From contig JAGRGI010000062.1 of the NCBI GenBank assembly GCA_020445565.1, positions 1-64,000 of the forward strand: a stretch of DNA of 64,000 nt, written 5' to 3'. Positions 45,801-51,665 of this stretch are shown here, piece after piece. Origin of the DNA: Chromatiales bacterium. GTDB lineage: Bacteria; Pseudomonadota; Gammaproteobacteria; JAGRCI01. The position numbers were made by a program, and so were the translations under genes. Below the pieces are notes generated by a model. It saw only the letters and a list, made by a program, of their open reading frames with translations, searched no databases and was not told the DNA's origin. Numbering within the stretch: position 1 is the first letter of the stretch; each line of letters starts with the position of its first letter.

Positions 45801-47765
45801 TCGTACCGAGTTTGGGTCGAACCGATCCTGGTCCAGCACTTCGGAAAGCGAGATGGCCACAACCACCCCGGTACCGATGCCTTCCTCACCGTCCGCCGGG
45901 TGGATCTCCAGCACCCGAAGCGGCTGGCGGAGCAAGGTCAATTGGACATCGACGACCTGCCCTGCCTTCGCCAGATGCGCCGTCCCCTCGGCCTGAAGAC
46001 CGGTCCGGTTCTGCCGGGCGAACAGACGTTGTTGGCCCAGTGCCAGGGGAAGCACGGCGATTTCCTTGCGCTCATCCACCCGCTGGGCGATCGGTGCCGT
46101 TGGCGTTCGAACCAGACTGGCGCCACCGGCCGGTTCACCGCCTTGCACACGGATACGGGCAAATCCTATCGGCGCGCGGGCGCGCAACAGTAGGTATTGA
46201 CCGCCCGAGACCATCCCCGGCAGGGCCAAGGCCTGTTCTCGTTTGCGGTCCAGCGGTAAACCGGCCAGGGTGTAGTAGGTCCGCTGGCCGTCCTGGACCG
46301 CTTTGAACAGCAACAGCTGCTCGCCCTTTTTGAGCCGTGGCGGTTTCAATAAAATCAGATTCGCGGCCCTGGCGAGTTCGCTGCCGGACAGGTCGAGTAC
46401 AAAACTGCCGACAACCAGATAGTCCTCTGTCGGTGGTTGCGGCAGGCCGGACACCGGCCACAGGCGGGCAGGCACATGGGCGGCCAGGCTCCCCTTGGGG
46501 ATCTCGACCCGCCACAGCTCTGCGGTCTCCAGGCGGCCACCCGCCGGCCCCAGCAGGCGCGCGCCCTGCATGATGCCCGGATGACGCGCATGCAATGTCA
46601 CCCCACCCTCCCGCAGGCTGGCGGCGTCCATCGCGGGCGAGGCAACCACGAAGGTGCCTGTCAGACCCGATTCCTCGCGGTACAACAGCAGATCGCGCAA
46701 GGCCGGTTCGGGCCGATACGGGGATTCATCGCTGAGGCGAAACGCCGCCTGCTGTTCCACGGCGATGACCGTGCCGCTGGGTAGATTGTCGGCGCCGATC
46801 AGATCGGCACGGGCAGAGACCGTGCCCGCGTCCTGAAGAAACAGAGCTTCGGGTAAGGGCGCGAAACTCACCTGTACGGACGGTGCGACATCAACCTCCT
46901 TCACACCCTGCAAGGGCTTGCCGGCTTGGGGCAGCGGTGGCGCCGACGGCGCCGCGTCGGCCCGGACCAGAACGACCGTGGACAGCTGAACCAGCCGGTA
47001 GAGCGGCCTGGAATCGTCAACCGTCGACGTGACGGCATCAAGCGGAATCCAGGCAAGCTGCCTGCGGTCGAAACCCACAACGAGGACCCCATCGGCGAGG
47101 GGCTGATTAAGCCGCATCTCCAGCGGCGCATTGAGGTGATCGGCGCCGGCATAGAGCTCGGCCGCCCAGACCGGCGTCCACCCCAGCGGCAGGGGCAAGG
47201 GCAAGCCCTGGGCGGAAAGGCCCGTCGCGAACAGGTCCGTCTGCCGCTCGAAGGCGCCCGGCCTGACCAGAAGTTCGGCCTGTCCATCCGGCAAACTGAT
47301 GCTGGTGCCCAAGCGAAAGTCGAATACCCCTACCGCAGTCCGCTGGGTCAAACGCGCATCCATGGCACGCCAAACCGCGCCGGGTTTGGGCGCAAGCTGA
47401 CGGAAAACCTCCGTGTAGCCGTTGGCCGATACCCGCAAAGACGTGGCTTCGGCAGACGCCGCGAGGTGGTATCGACCGTTTTCGTCGGCTTGACCGTGGC
47501 CCGAACCCGGCTTGCCTTCGCTGGCTGACCAGAGCTCCACCATCGCTCCGGACATTGCCCGACCGGAACGGTCATCCAGGACCGAGCCGAAAATAGAGGA
47601 CGCCGTTTCAGCCCTGGCTTGAGAAACCAGGAAAAACAGAACAAACAGCAGAGGGAGAACGATAGCGGCTGGGGAAAAACCGCCTTTCGGCGACAGGCAT
47701 GTAAGATCCGAAGCACGACAAGCTTCGAAACCTCGCGGCAAGTTGACCCGAATTTGTCCCGACAT
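33807..47765 (-). CDS. Giant exported multidomain protein 1 (about 4652 residues)
   Basis: A long signal peptide (hydrophobic core ~33-48, cleavage after ARA52) is followed by a carboxypeptidase-regulatory-like module (~57-120). SbsA-type Ig-like modules lie at ~615-725 and ~1205-1315. A propeller-like stretch (~1320-1980) includes calcium-type loops (DVDDDGKTG, DLDGNGRDD). Residues ~1970-2560 are cysteine-bearing, non-repetitive and unrecognised. CARDB-like (~2585-2695) and DUF11-like (~2805-2935) modules follow, then an unassigned beta-rich part. About seven cadherin-like Ig modules (~3700-4510) carry DEDVPVxIxVLxNDxDPD. A lamin-tail domain (~4518-4630) forms the end. I use the ATG at 47765 behind GGGGA; a TTG lies at 47780. 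It is the first gene of the operon, and a structural surface role is inferred. Confidence 0.9.
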   Translation of the reverse strand: MSGQIRVNLPRGFEACRASDLTCLSPKGGFSPAAIVLPLLFVLFFLVSQARAETASSIFGSVLDDRSGRAMSGAMVELWSASEGKPGSGHGQADENGRYHLAASAEATSLRVSANGYTEVFRQLAPKPGAVWRAMDARLTQRTAVGVFDFRLGTSISLPDGQAELLVRPGAFERQTDLFATGLSAQGLPLPLPLGWTPVWAAELYAGADHLNAPLEMRLNQPLADGVLVVGFDRRQLAWIPLDAVTSTVDDSRPLYRLVQLSTVVLVRADAAPSAPPLPQAGKPLQGVKEVDVAPSVQVSFAPLPEALFLQDAGTVSARADLIGADNLPSGTVIAVEQQAAFRLSDESPYRPEPALRDLLLYREESGLTGTFVVASPAMDAASLREGGVTLHARHPGIMQGARLLGPAGGRLETAELWRVEIPKGSLAAHVPARLWPVSGLPQPPTEDYLVVGSFVLDLSGSELARAANLILLKPPRLKKGEQLLLFKAVQDGQRTYYTLAGLPLDRKREQALALPGMVSGGQYLLLRARAPIGFARIRVQGGEPAGGASLVRTPTAPIAQRVDERKEIAVLPLALGQQRLFARQNRTGLQAEGTAHLAKAGQVVDVQLTLLRQPLRVLEIHPADGEEGIGTGVVVAISLSEVLDQDRFDPNSVRLYQGGERVAGEAEMRPDGRSLLIRPSRLLKETTAYRVEIGPELVDRYGTRLAGNQANGAHVTSFTTQDNTPPEPPEAGRIVAGTPDAAGIARISASQGTVEAGVLVTVRNTRTGVNVSVQAEDDGSFALSIAAGLIDKLEMVLLDQSGNEHVLDIGRVTPPPGTAVLDGDGGAIHGERGTAVVIPKGLVGPDTIVRTHPLDARDMPNPFSRDMPGFIAGAMSFDLSGFEVADLLEMELSIDGYPDLTTRDRIPLFRIDRELAIPSDLQPGALLKVKLSARDQAHQAAELAAEIEIVAKPSGAERQTAVFDGAPSLQLELPRQATPGQTIRIRARGDPPNIKFRFPASPILTGDEQFLLFAVREVDGKPFWDLADKAALKTLDDGSRVIETASPPYRGIRKDTSQLVMAVFASGSLAFVQAINGTMLASDLTHNFLQSASTKGVVGAVGADKGVREGLKGIHETSSGIANAYTNSLRGFQGLHALGTSIQSLTNWPDRNPHEFSVIPVPAGVPAQINVVDQDTNTRIFATDIPALPPGSLSEVLVLGEDDNDLQVTGVVSPANYAVPVDATLAVSFSHLIEPGTLTDKSFKIVDAQGNSVPARRDTRQSKDQTSYLATLTPERPLATETRYTLVVTGAIRRAGKAPEQGGGLKQDFEFVFTTGGGLEPAGKVDLPWAKSFDVADDVLLVSQRQPDQGVNSFVTVDARDVAKPRLLKRTPLSLDRYGPIWSVRMMPNVDFAGRNGQPVKGDLALVSAGNSGTFSSIQVYDINRPENPEFRSNTLVSLPLDVLQDTAKLLVMPTLSSSMRSEDMKVDIMNPAGTALSARQFIGSLDLQWEIKDYFTANIDGIPKTTAYPWKVVTDAGHTAYFINQGIGLMTVDLSKAIPQGTPKTRGERFGPSYIPKDKAGAIVVRDDGRQATVSEQFAISSPAHLANAGDRVTVSGAIKDPRVATIHINGFKATVERSPDDQGLAFSLKDLPLVEGLNTLRATAYTADGTELDSVSQWVLRDYASNPLAGPGTVTLNLPSLSVVNAETVVVSAGVKNAGRFDELWINGRIVAHCGSTAKHMRRTTEDRAALSGSVCEGSAEIPLQPGINTIVATAINLDEEFPQPYSAADLWVEEGLVLAVKNDLDIFDSSGLVKMHHVAVGPEGQPGKAMRVSVARGVMVDVDDDGKTGIEENEDGDDITLFDEHRNLALLGEAGAERLTFVDITEPHKAKVIGRIPTGYATYSAVALPDEGIAFVAADEALLTIDLKRANHDGLLDLDGNGRDDRILSSLPIKGGGAQDIRLDVDKGLIYVLQRDQGVLIYRRANACSRDYGVDVTQTPVPREVRFSTQDQERIRLLRGLLEGMQGEHCAGQGFALNKNTALLSQGSSACIWSDDGQCSTAYQPGLSDYDFELIVPADRVEAAKSCAVAMEEAIHAQPGLETADVTVFPIRDTGLKYAYRDVRPVTGTNCGGGDDPYGDLCLGRNGNILRWALEGEWVRAGDEVYNNGFDLARILTLLQRPIHPPVGGKAEPFSERFDPKSGKTVPILDGDAEIEPTHVPRLEGLEWSCLEDFALNQSGARIRIKGVGLGDVPIQSPDYLKHLHKAAKAGIRTVYGLLLSSDAGNRHLLDSDRTEYRSDKGCLTKTQKPEAVESIDDFSYKRCEGFTEYIASRALLSAKLQLLDDDGRRLLTDEQALMAYRMYRHKADIAPQIADEEKANQFIIDVLSFIDQVAGNDRVNAVHQRTVEHFTDGKERKERLDLCEDVYLPRYKPERGAEELRLKVPARLYNSSYERTRAVNLAFYHDDRELARVSCDLQPGESHFLTKKGNLPKRCFDLDPKLGQAKSPDDKKALSKKPLFEIKPVLTGIHRVQLLADPDERFSEYDKANNYDGFYYYLIGKNSDAKPLRTDNVRPPPPRELPDPPASSACLIGERAPPSPRVQLIALADRQYQTAVSPGGKVDLSWIVRNTGNEDLSDVYVQDSRLGRIDLPDLAAGKAHTLDRELAIADDRDRPMLGVSTVRGLDTARNSVGPVSSLVKINVVRPPRGSPVVTIYSPPRQDPPFETQAEQMPVWGYVESAEPLAWVKVGDTQVNVVKEPDGRYRFETESPDKYVKLPADATTRIIATAQTLSGGSANDEVDVVRRKPAKPEPGQSDTLLRVVKRVKSPGLEGWHERVKARPGDRLAYRIEIINDGPSDLTQVTLSDLDLIQPFTQAGSGTNNTHLYALDLPPTAPFDLAAGAREQKDLIYQLPDDAGGGLLANRAYAAGVDSRGRPVAASDQAEVLIDAPPVKGDKIGGLTLDPGIVLLRKPSGDPKNPTRPEHITVQLKVTRVADGVDVTRSAETHYQDLGQILNPQAVFGEMPGPVNPVLKAIWDEIKGYLTKRIQRKLDEKTKQATGGLVTPKVPPVAKVTFGPDGKMTASGAGITIIRAVHKSPEGKVIYSNYALVIVGIGFVESIDIQPRSFASFGPQAGQYLTNLLAQKITGDDSYRLLEADIPMFLVPPMTDLTLWQKYVSDNGSYLANWLGSTGFAELTSVKLDFLGGAISGLDILEAARKLLKTIPPVTVVLPPPAPPVPVRVPVGWFLAQLVGPLATQMVTFEAEGGSVSVRSSFPKGFVSALKPGLSRVTGTLDFSRSGFGKAKDDFLAFVGPKLLSTELRPVQARDYPVLPRGATEADILLAGQAKGSATLELEVWEPDRQAPALPAKRVKAITLTIRVVDPPQNPADGLAPIVVDPVRASEVIVPQGGPRRLRIKLLEKAVQSDYEIHVASSDRSVVAWARASEITIQAGRTGKVLSFVRIGQEETKPVSGKDASKDKPLGVSLPSNADLVNYVGGGRMDAYLQSLLPELSPERIAKYRKKAVQAAVPGCPFSGDLPLSLLADSPSEGLGNISLDIKIGFAAGTDDDGAPSCQLLLKSYALGFPAPNLFHEHRFDAGLTSGGYLLDDHGEKDDRTAVFVDNKGTALRVADLLTWMPFGGFGLQPSDAYTGLTFEREIKGKTPGQAHAGVQSGAFFLGDTRADTYLPNKGMGGLTVTVTQTDESGKRPPLCEDLYYVTFLHSPLDIRLQGASRSRGEADGMAQLDIHIDKQPTSGELSAGKRMDRSAFEYRYKPKKTGVDLFRYKVREGELQSKACSVYVAVVKLPDITLPPVRLELPPPFCLPTYVATEKNKPVDVTLLGFTLRSKIPGLPFADLTFDEFKPQGAMQKELLEYFGYDKEQPVPFKGKVEGFSRKSKIGITSVRYVPDKDTFGLDLFFYKVNDGTEDSHYCPVVVDVFDTPVDEPPEAISKTHDCSARNAPVKSLFGGMDPEGEPLAIELAPGGAPAHGAVIEMGPVLHAYKHTRREFTYLPRKDFSGPDNVVFVVRDPKQNADAGYVDFKVNQPPVCTEIADRIPIDADEVRVLPIFMDDPDDCGDRLEARVRRMPTKGVITAVDKDSISYRPFKTVTAGPDSFSYVADDGLNQSEPCEVSVVVEPNEPPKAIGQSVVVQKNSRHTDPRNRITLAGDDEPSQELTFHFPASSDRGGQVHGAQRVSPHAMLVTYAPPPDFAGIDGFRFLADDGKKKSSPASVHIRVNTPPIVHPDDATTDEDVPVTIAVLDNDEDPDGRQLRLDRFDAVGFGADGVGVADISRDGDALRVVPRSGYFGQFGFHYQILDADDASAEQPGLVTVTVAHVNHPPKARDDSVTTDEDVPVAIDVLANDSDPDKDDELYVDSVTRAQHGQVSNQGGKVLYEPAPDWSGKDGFHYTVRDQDGAEAGADVAITVKPVNDPPFIPDQSYFLWCCNPAKFDVLKEASDPDSKINYGSLAVVQPPHKGKAEVRAEQHDIRYGPNLAYRGKTEMRVTVADQQGAVSNPAKITLTIGMLAGMINEIVPSQARIELYNPAGSVDITGWTIAGYPIGSNPQREHYSQPPADPNRPPASQFAPKSYLVLTMLGVDLRFGRIELRDAGGRLREAVEPDKTCYQREAGGARSLAKRWDGFAAMSPCLEYHWVDSPTLGEAN

Positions 47766-48089
47766 CAAGTTTCCCCACAAACTTCCGGGGCTTTTGCCAA
47801 AAGTATATGGGCTTGATGGGGGAACCTGATCAGGAAAAATACCCGCGCTCCTGACTCACATCAGCCGAATACCTATGTTTTTGTTTCCAGGAGCACGTGG
47901 TTGGGAGCCCGCTTGGCCAATCCGGATACGGCCCATGGCGGCGGCATTCAATCCAGGGGCTTAGGCTCCCGTTCAGGACACACCGCCGAGACGAATCCAC
48001 ATGGGCGTGGGCAACGTAGGAACTTTGGCAATCGGCGCAATCGCGTGGCCCCCCTCTGCTCAGGAATGACCCATCACAGGAGTCAGAAC
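47766..48089. other. Divergent control region of the giant-protein operon and the hydrolase gene
   Basis: This 324-base gap should contain the promoter of the 38-kb operon and that of the alpha/beta hydrolase. Minus-strand TATACT (47807-47802) is a possible -10 element, though no good -35 lies at the right distance. Two short palindromes flank it (listed separately). No coding frame is convincing here; the hydrolase frame is open back to 47901, but its ribosome binding site lies near 48076. Confidence 0.5.
47791..47834 (-). promoter_or_regulatory. Two palindromes around a possible -10 element of the giant operon
   Basis: CTTTTGCCAAAAG (47791-47803) is a palindrome with a single central base and overlaps the downstream edge of the TATACT element. 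CCTGATCAGG (47825-47834) is a perfect ten-base palindrome at about the -35 position. Their placement would suit a repressor or activator, but each is short. Confidence 0.3.
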
Positions 48090-49796
48090 ATGTCTGGACC
48101 GATACTGAGAAAACTCACTTTTCGCTGCGAAATCCGCTGGTTTGCTTTTCTGGTACCCAGAATTCCAGATCGTTCGCCCGGAAGACGAAACGTCGGCATG
48201 TTGATCGCGTCACTGTTGATCGCAAGCGCATGGGCCCAGGCCGAGGCCCGTGACTATCAGATAGCCATCCAACTGCCGCCTGATCCCTGCGCCACCGGTC
48301 AGCTCAAATTCAACACGGGTCCGTGGCCAAGCCTGCCGCTGACCGTCATGGGTGAGCCGGCCCGGCTTTTTCCGGCCGATCCTGACAGCTACACGGGAGC
48401 TCCGATCCCCATCCGGCGTACACCAGAACGCCCGCTGGTGCTGATTGTGGATGGCAATGGTTTCGGACTGGACGACTACGACGATATGAGTAGTTATCTG
48501 GCCGGAAAGGGTTTCAACGTCATGGTGATCGACCGTCCCCGCGACAATGGCCCCGATCCCATCCAGCAGGCGCTCTCGGCCATCGCGACGGCGCTTGCTA
48601 CGCTGAGCCTGCCAGATGACACACCGGTGGGGTTGATCGGACACAGCCGTGGCGGACAAATCGCGATCGAGACGATCATTGCGAATCACGGCGCGGCAAA
48701 CGGATACAACATCGACCTGGCGGTATTGCTCTCGCCGAAGCTCGACAACGGTACCTCGACGATACTCGACCCGGAACAGCTGCCGGCCCTGGCCAGCATT
48801 TACGGTTCCCAGGACAATGACGTTGGCGGTCTGACCGATACCCTGAACGATGCCATCGCCGCCTACGACCGTTCCGGTGATGAGAACAGCACCACCTGCC
48901 ACAGCGCAAATCCTGTGGGCTGCCCCTATGTGCCGCAGATGCACCGTCTCATGGTCTATATCCATGGCGCCGATCACTCCGGCCTGGTGAATCGGCCGGT
49001 GGGGTTCGCCCCCGTCGGAGAGGAATGGGACCCCTACAACAACTACCTGTCCCGCTCTGACCAGTTCTGCATCGCCAAGGCATACACCCTGGCGATGCTG
49101 GAATGGACGCTGAACGGCGACGAACTCTGGAAAGCGATGGTACATACAGAGCATGTACCATCGTCGATCCGGACGATGACGACCGCGGCGCCGGACGAAC
49201 TCGGCAACCCGGCCGGTACGCCGGTACGTCTGGGCCTGCAACTCAGCCCTGGCAAACGCAGCGTCATCGAAAACTTCGAGGACGGTAGCTGGAACATCGC
49301 TTCACAGACACCGAACGTCCTGTTGCAATTGCTCACGGAGGGCCAGACAGCCGGTACGACGTACAACAACCGCCATGTCAGCAAGATTGCCGCGCTGGGT
49401 TGGACGCAACACGACAACTGGCAACTGATCGGTTTCACCGTGCCGTTCGGCAGGCGTGATGTAAGCAATTTCTCGCATTTGTCGGTACGGCTGGGCCAAT
49501 TTGCCGATTTCACCAACCCACTGGTGGGCAACACACCAAACACAGAACCCGCGGTGCTCATTGGGCTTTATGATGGCGAATCGTCAGACTGGACGTGGTC
49601 GGAGCACCACGGAAGGATCTTACCGGCGGACAAGCGCCCGAACGGCCAGTACCAAAGCGTGATGAGCACGTTGAAGATTCCCCTGACGGCCTTCAACGGC
49701 CTCGACAAGTCCGCGATTCAGGCTGTCTACCTGGCACTTCCCGCCGGCACGCAAGGCACGCTCTTGATGGACAGTCTGGAGTGGGTAAAGGAGTGA
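48090..49796 (+). CDS. Exported alpha/beta hydrolase (lipase/esterase-like) with C-terminal beta domain
   Basis: A 568-residue protein with the nucleophile elbow GHSRGG (Ser186) and a late HGADHSG that may supply the catalytic His. The oxyanion region is probably VDGNGFGLDDY. The first ~52 residues contain a hydrophobic stretch (MLIASLLIASAWAQAEA) that looks like a signal peptide. The ATG at 48090 follows AGGAG but leaves a 36-residue charged extension; an in-frame ATG at 48198 would give a standard signal peptide. The C-terminal ~170 residues (VIENFEDGSWNIA to LLMDSLEWVKE) look like a beta-sandwich carbohydrate-binding-like module. It is divergent from the giant-protein operon. Substrate is unknown; a lipid, polyester or acyl ester is possible. 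Confidence 0.75.
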   Translation: MSGPILRKLTFRCEIRWFAFLVPRIPDRSPGRRNVGMLIASLLIASAWAQAEARDYQIAIQLPPDPCATGQLKFNTGPWPSLPLTVMGEPARLFPADPDSYTGAPIPIRRTPERPLVLIVDGNGFGLDDYDDMSSYLAGKGFNVMVIDRPRDNGPDPIQQALSAIATALATLSLPDDTPVGLIGHSRGGQIAIETIIANHGAANGYNIDLAVLLSPKLDNGTSTILDPEQLPALASIYGSQDNDVGGLTDTLNDAIAAYDRSGDENSTTCHSANPVGCPYVPQMHRLMVYIHGADHSGLVNRPVGFAPVGEEWDPYNNYLSRSDQFCIAKAYTLAMLEWTLNGDELWKAMVHTEHVPSSIRTMTTAAPDELGNPAGTPVRLGLQLSPGKRSVIENFEDGSWNIASQTPNVLLQLLTEGQTAGTTYNNRHVSKIAALGWTQHDNWQLIGFTVPFGRRDVSNFSHLSVRLGQFADFTNPLVGNTPNTEPAVLIGLYDGESSDWTWSEHHGRILPADKRPNGQYQSVMSTLKIPLTAFNGLDKSAIQAVYLALPAGTQGTLLMDSLEWVKE

Positions 49797-49847
49797 GTTA
49801 ACAGTTGGTTCGGTGTCGCAAGCCCGTGATGCACTCCTGGCAGGCCA

Positions 49848-50498
49848 TCAGCCCGATGCCAAACGATGAGCATGTCGGGTGGTTTCCGGCAGTTTGTAGC
49901 GGGTGGTGCAGTTCATCACCCACTGCACGGCGGCCTCAAGGTCGATCCGGTGGCCGATGGAGACATAGATAGGTTTGACCCCGGGGCGGGTACGCAGCAC
50001 GGCGCCGATGGTTTCCTGTTTGTGAACCAGCGCGGCCCACTCCCCCCGGCCCTGCGGGACCGGCCCGTGTTCGCCGACCAGCAGGGTCTTGCCGACACCG
50101 ATGCTGGGCAGGCCGCTGAGCAGTCCCAGGTGACAGGCGATGCCGAAGCGGCGCGGATGAGCCAGGCCGTGGCCGTCGACCAGCAGCAGATCCGGCGGGG
50201 TCTGGAGCTTTTCCAGGGCGGCGAGCACCACGGGGGTTTCACGGAAGGAAAGCAGACCGGGAACGTAGGGAAAGCGGGTCGGCTCACGGGCGATGGCGCT
50301 TTCCAACAGCTCCAGGCCCGGATAGGCGAGCAGTGCCACCCCGGCCCTGGCGATGTTGCCCTGGTCTTCGAAACCCACATCGACACCAGCGATGAAGCGA
50401 ACAGGCCCGACATCGTCTTCGCGGATCACCTGCCCGGCCAGGTCCTTTTGCAGGGCGATGGCCTGTTTCGGCGTGAGATCCCAGGCGTTGGCGGTCAC
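49848..50498 (-). CDS. nfi: Endonuclease V (deoxyinosine-specific)
   Basis: EndoV cuts DNA one base 3' of deoxyinosine and other deaminated bases, starting alternative excision repair. The 216-residue protein has the metal-binding blocks [20 protein letters not shown] and [22 protein letters not shown], which hold the catalytic Asp, Glu and Asp, and the late [14 protein letters not shown]. The GTG at 50498 overlaps the stop codon of the MFS gene (GTGA), which suggests translational coupling; an ATG at 50522 lacks a ribosome binding site. It is the last gene of the long minus-strand run and converges on the hydrolase gene. Assignment is secure. Confidence 0.93.
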   Translation of the reverse strand: MTANAWDLTPKQAIALQKDLAGQVIREDDVGPVRFIAGVDVGFEDQGNIARAGVALLAYPGLELLESAIAREPTRFPYVPGLLSFRETPVVLAALEKLQTPPDLLLVDGHGLAHPRRFGIACHLGLLSGLPSIGVGKTLLVGEHGPVPQGRGEWAALVHKQETIGAVLRTRPGVKPIYVSIGHRIDLEAAVQWVMNCTTRYKLPETTRHAHRLASG

Positions 50499-51646
50499 TT
50501 GCGTTCCCGGCTCACGCCCCATTGGGCGAAGGCCCAGGCGAGGCTGCCGACGGCGGCGGCGATCATGAAGGTGGCCCAGGGGCCGACGCTGTCCCAGAGG
50601 TAACCGCTGCCCAGCGTACCCAGTGCACCGCCAGCACCGAAGCTGACGCTGCTGTACAGGGCCTGCCCCATGCCCTGGTTACGGCCGCGAAAGTAGCGAT
50701 GCACCAATTGGATGGCGGAGGCGTGATAGGTGCCGAAGCTGGCGGCGTGCAGGATTTGGGCGAACAGCAGCATCGGCAGGGACTCGACGAAGTTGCCGAT
50801 CAGCACCCAGCGTATCGCCGCCAGGCCGAGGCTCCAGGCAAGTACACGAGCAGCGCCGAAGCGGTCCAGCAGACGATGCATGACCACGAACACCACCACC
50901 TCGGCGATCACCCCCAGGGCCCAGAGTTGGCCGATAAGGGATTTGCTGTAGCCCTCGCTTTCCAGGTAGATCGAATAAAAGCCGTAGTAGGCGCCATGAC
51001 CGGCCTGGAGCAGGAAACAGGCGAGCAGGAAGGTCAGCACCTCGGGGCGGCGCAGGACGCGACGCAAGGGATCGTGATGTTCCGGGTGCGGCGGATCGGG
51101 AGGCTCGGCCACCCACAGGCTGCTGAACCAGATGCCGAGATAGAGAAACACCATTGCCCAGGGCAGCAGACCGACGCCGTAACGCTCCAGGGTTGGGCCC
51201 AGCGCCGCTACGGTGACCACGAAGCCCAGCGACCCCCACAGGCGGATACGGGTGTAGCGGTGGACATCGTTGCCCAGGTGGTTGAGAGTGGCCGCCTCGA
51301 ACTGTGGCAGGGAAGCGTTCCAGAAAAAGCTGAATCCGCCCATCACCAGCACCAGCCACCAGAAGTCGTTGCCCAGGAACACGCCCAGAAACAACAGCAC
51401 GCAGATGAACGAGGCGATACGCACCAGGGCCAGGCGCAGCCCGGTGCGCTCGGCGATCCAGCCCCAGAAGGTGGGGGCGATGACCTTGGTGCCCAGCACC
51501 ACGGCCATCAGTTCACCGATCTCGGCGGCGGAGAAGCCCAGGGATTGCAGGTACAGGCCCCAGAACGGGGCCAAGGCGCCAAGGGAGGCAAAATAGAAGC
51601 CGTAAAAGCTGGACAGGCGCCAGTAGGGTACCGTGCTCGCGGACAT
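50495..51646 (-). CDS. MFS transporter, HcaT/3-phenylpropionate permease-like
   Basis: A 383-residue inner-membrane protein with about twelve hydrophobic segments. The start [20 protein letters not shown] and the block [20 protein letters not shown] are typical of the MFS_1_like/HcaT subgroup, annotated in E. coli as 3-phenylpropionate permease. The ATG at 51646 matches the family N-terminus; the frame is open to 51715. A hydrophilic loop with [12 protein letters not shown] lies in the middle. It follows aroC and overlaps nfi. The substrate cannot be read from the sequence, and the family is often found without an aromatic catabolic pathway, as here. Confidence 0.85.
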   Translation of the reverse strand: MSASTVPYWRLSSFYGFYFASLGALAPFWGLYLQSLGFSAAEIGELMAVVLGTKVIAPTFWGWIAERTGLRLALVRIASFICVLLFLGVFLGNDFWWLVLVMGGFSFFWNASLPQFEAATLNHLGNDVHRYTRIRLWGSLGFVVTVAALGPTLERYGVGLLPWAMVFLYLGIWFSSLWVAEPPDPPHPEHHDPLRRVLRRPEVLTFLLACFLLQAGHGAYYGFYSIYLESEGYSKSLIGQLWALGVIAEVVVFVVMHRLLDRFGAARVLAWSLGLAAIRWVLIGNFVESLPMLLFAQILHAASFGTYHASAIQLVHRYFRGRNQGMGQALYSSVSFGAGGALGTLGSGYLWDSVGPWATFMIAAAVGSLAWAFAQWGVSRERK

Positions 51647-51665
51647 GGCAGGCGAGCCGAAAGCC

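Noticed and set aside
22438-47765. Recent tandem duplication linking the two giants
   Set aside because: They share module types but differ in order and sequence, with no long similar stretches noticed; an ancient relationship cannot be excluded.
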